64,000 nt of DNA from Erythrophleum ivorense (lineage: Eukaryota > Streptophyta > Magnoliopsida > Fabales > Fabaceae). Position 1 is the first letter of the stretch; every line of letters begins with the position of its first letter. Where the stretch lies: assembly GCA_026724425.1 (NCBI GenBank), contig JAIUCV010000578.1, positions 62,001 through 126,000 on the forward strand, given 5' to 3'. Positions 62,870 through 64,000 of the stretch are shown piece after piece. The notes below the pieces were generated by a model, which saw nothing but the letters and a program-made list of their open reading frames with translations, did not search any database and was not told the origin of the DNA. A program made the position numbers and the translations under genes.

Positions 62870-64000
62870 TATCAATATGTTGGTATATACACTTGTCAAG
62901 TTTGGCCCCAATGGAAATGATGCCGTTGAGTATATAGTATCTGTGATAAAATATAATTACCTAGGAGCTTATAACCATGGAAAGAAGTTCCTAAATCTGT
63001 TCGTCAGTTATGATTTGCAGAATTTCAAGTAATTTTATGATCATATAAGATTTATTATATCTATCTTGTTAAAATATATCTATTTACACAATTTTGGTCC
63101 TAATAAATAGAAACACTATGTGTGGACACGGGAGGATCATTTTCAAATTCACAAAAACTTTAAGGATCGAGCAAGAAACTGGTTAAAAGATTTACTTTGT
63201 TATGTCTGAGATAAAGGAAAACGTCCTACCTGGATTAATGAAGACATATAGAATGATTTATGCGTTAGTTGGAACAAAAAAGAATTTAAAGAGATAAGTG
63301 AACACGCGAAGAAGAATAGAGCTTCAAACTCTATCTACGGCCCATCCCTCCATACAGGTGGAAATATTCCATTCACTGATCATATCGCAACTTTAGCTGA
63401 GGAATTTGGTAGGGCAATCACTCCAGTAGAGCTTTACGTCCAGACTCACTAAAAACCATTATCCGGTGAATGGATTAATAAAAAATTTGAAACTTTTTTT
63501 GTATGTATTCTCTTAATTTTTCTACTTGCTTTAAATATTCTTAAATTAGAACTATATAACATTCTCAATTATTTGTTCATCTCATGATGAATATATTAGG
63601 CTTAAAACTAGTGTAGTAATTGCGACAGGTGATCCACAAATTTTTACACTGCCAAATGAAGTTGCTCTATGGACAGTAGCTGCTGGAGGAAAAAAAAAGT
63701 GAAGGCTCTATATATGATTTGGGAAGTGTTGCGCATGAAGTAATAGATGATCCAATATATGGCTATAATTATAGTAAAGGAAATAACATTTTCTCATATC
63801 CAAGTGCGATAGAGGCTATATATCCAGGCGGGCAACCTCCATCCTGATATTGATCAGAAGTTAAAAGATTTTTCGATGCAAGTGGACGCAAACGAAAAAT
63901 CAATATTTGAGATGCAACATGAACTTTACGAGTATCATGAGAAGAATAGACCATCGTGTTCAAATAATTCCACTAACAAGAATTGATGCAGAAGTTATGA
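62870..64000 (+). pseudogene. CACTA (En/Spm) transposon pseudogene, Transposase_24 family, truncated by the window end
   Basis: Degraded plus-strand translation matches the Transposase_24 (Ptta/En/Spm) layout. First comes a VEYIVSVIKYNYLGAY segment (about 62.92-62.98 kb). After a gap, HKNFKDRARNWLKDLL leads to KKNRASNSIYGPSLHTGG and EEFGRAITPVELYVQTH (about 63.1-63.45 kb). A further block has an IYDLGS-like motif (63.70 kb). Stops, for example within the KRPTWINEDI region, and a spacer near 63.04 kb break the frame, so it is not functional. The element's termini are not in view; its 3' part lies beyond the window. Confidence 0.75.

Noticed and set aside
1..64000. CRISPR arrays, bacterial operons or tRNA/rRNA genes
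   Set aside because: No regularly spaced repeats and no ribosome-binding-site organisation. No complete tRNA cloverleaf or rRNA segment was recognised by eye; a tRNAscan run would be needed to exclude tRNAs fully.

Overview
The window looks like nuclear DNA of a eudicot plant. It is strongly AT-rich, with long gene-poor stretches. Genes are split by GT-AG introns, and the proteins belong to plant families (ATL RING-H2, plant ML-domain, NT-C2, UBP5/8-class deubiquitinase, Myb/SANT-like, plant START-like). Transposon relics sit in introns and intergenic DNA. The species cannot be fixed from the sequence alone.

Layout. (1) 1.9-2.4 kb: an intronless ATL-type RING-H2 E3 ligase gene (+). (2) 4.5-7.1 kb: a four-exon ML-domain (MD-2-related lipid recognition) secretory protein (+). 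(3) 8.5-9.3 kb: an intronless glutaredoxin-like gene (+) whose last Cys-rich motif is thrown out of frame at a G5 run. (4) 12.7-16.2 kb: a four-exon NT-C2 (EEIG1/EHBP1) protein (-). (5) 16.3-27.5 kb: about 11 kb without a supportable gene, holding a Tourist-like MITE. (6) 27.7-36.2 kb: an intact 13-exon ubiquitin-specific protease (+). Its eighth intron holds a complete TRIM retrotransposon and its fifth intron a decayed one. (7) 39.3-41.1 kb: a Myb/SANT-like protein (-) built from two copies of the same two-exon module. (8) about 43.0-50.6 kb: a decayed endogenous pararetrovirus (-), with a 423-bp tandem duplication. (9) 56.3-61.0 kb: a ten-exon START/polyketide-cyclase-like lipid-transfer protein (+), with a Mutator-type MITE in its fourth intron. 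(10) 62.9 kb to the end: a broken CACTA (En/Spm) Transposase_24 pseudogene (+).

The genes do not form a pathway; this is an ordinary plant neighbourhood. From memory, several of the families (ML domain, glutaredoxin-like, NT-C2, START-like) also sit close together on Arabidopsis chromosome 3 (At3g117xx), which suggests conserved microsynteny. The most informative new observations are: mobile elements whose target-site duplications can be read exactly (8-bp hAT, 3-bp Harbinger, 9-bp Mutator, 5-bp TRIM); the duplicated Myb/SANT-Cys module; the glutaredoxin frameshift; and the pararetrovirus with its recent internal duplication. I saw no evidence of a wholly new biological system.
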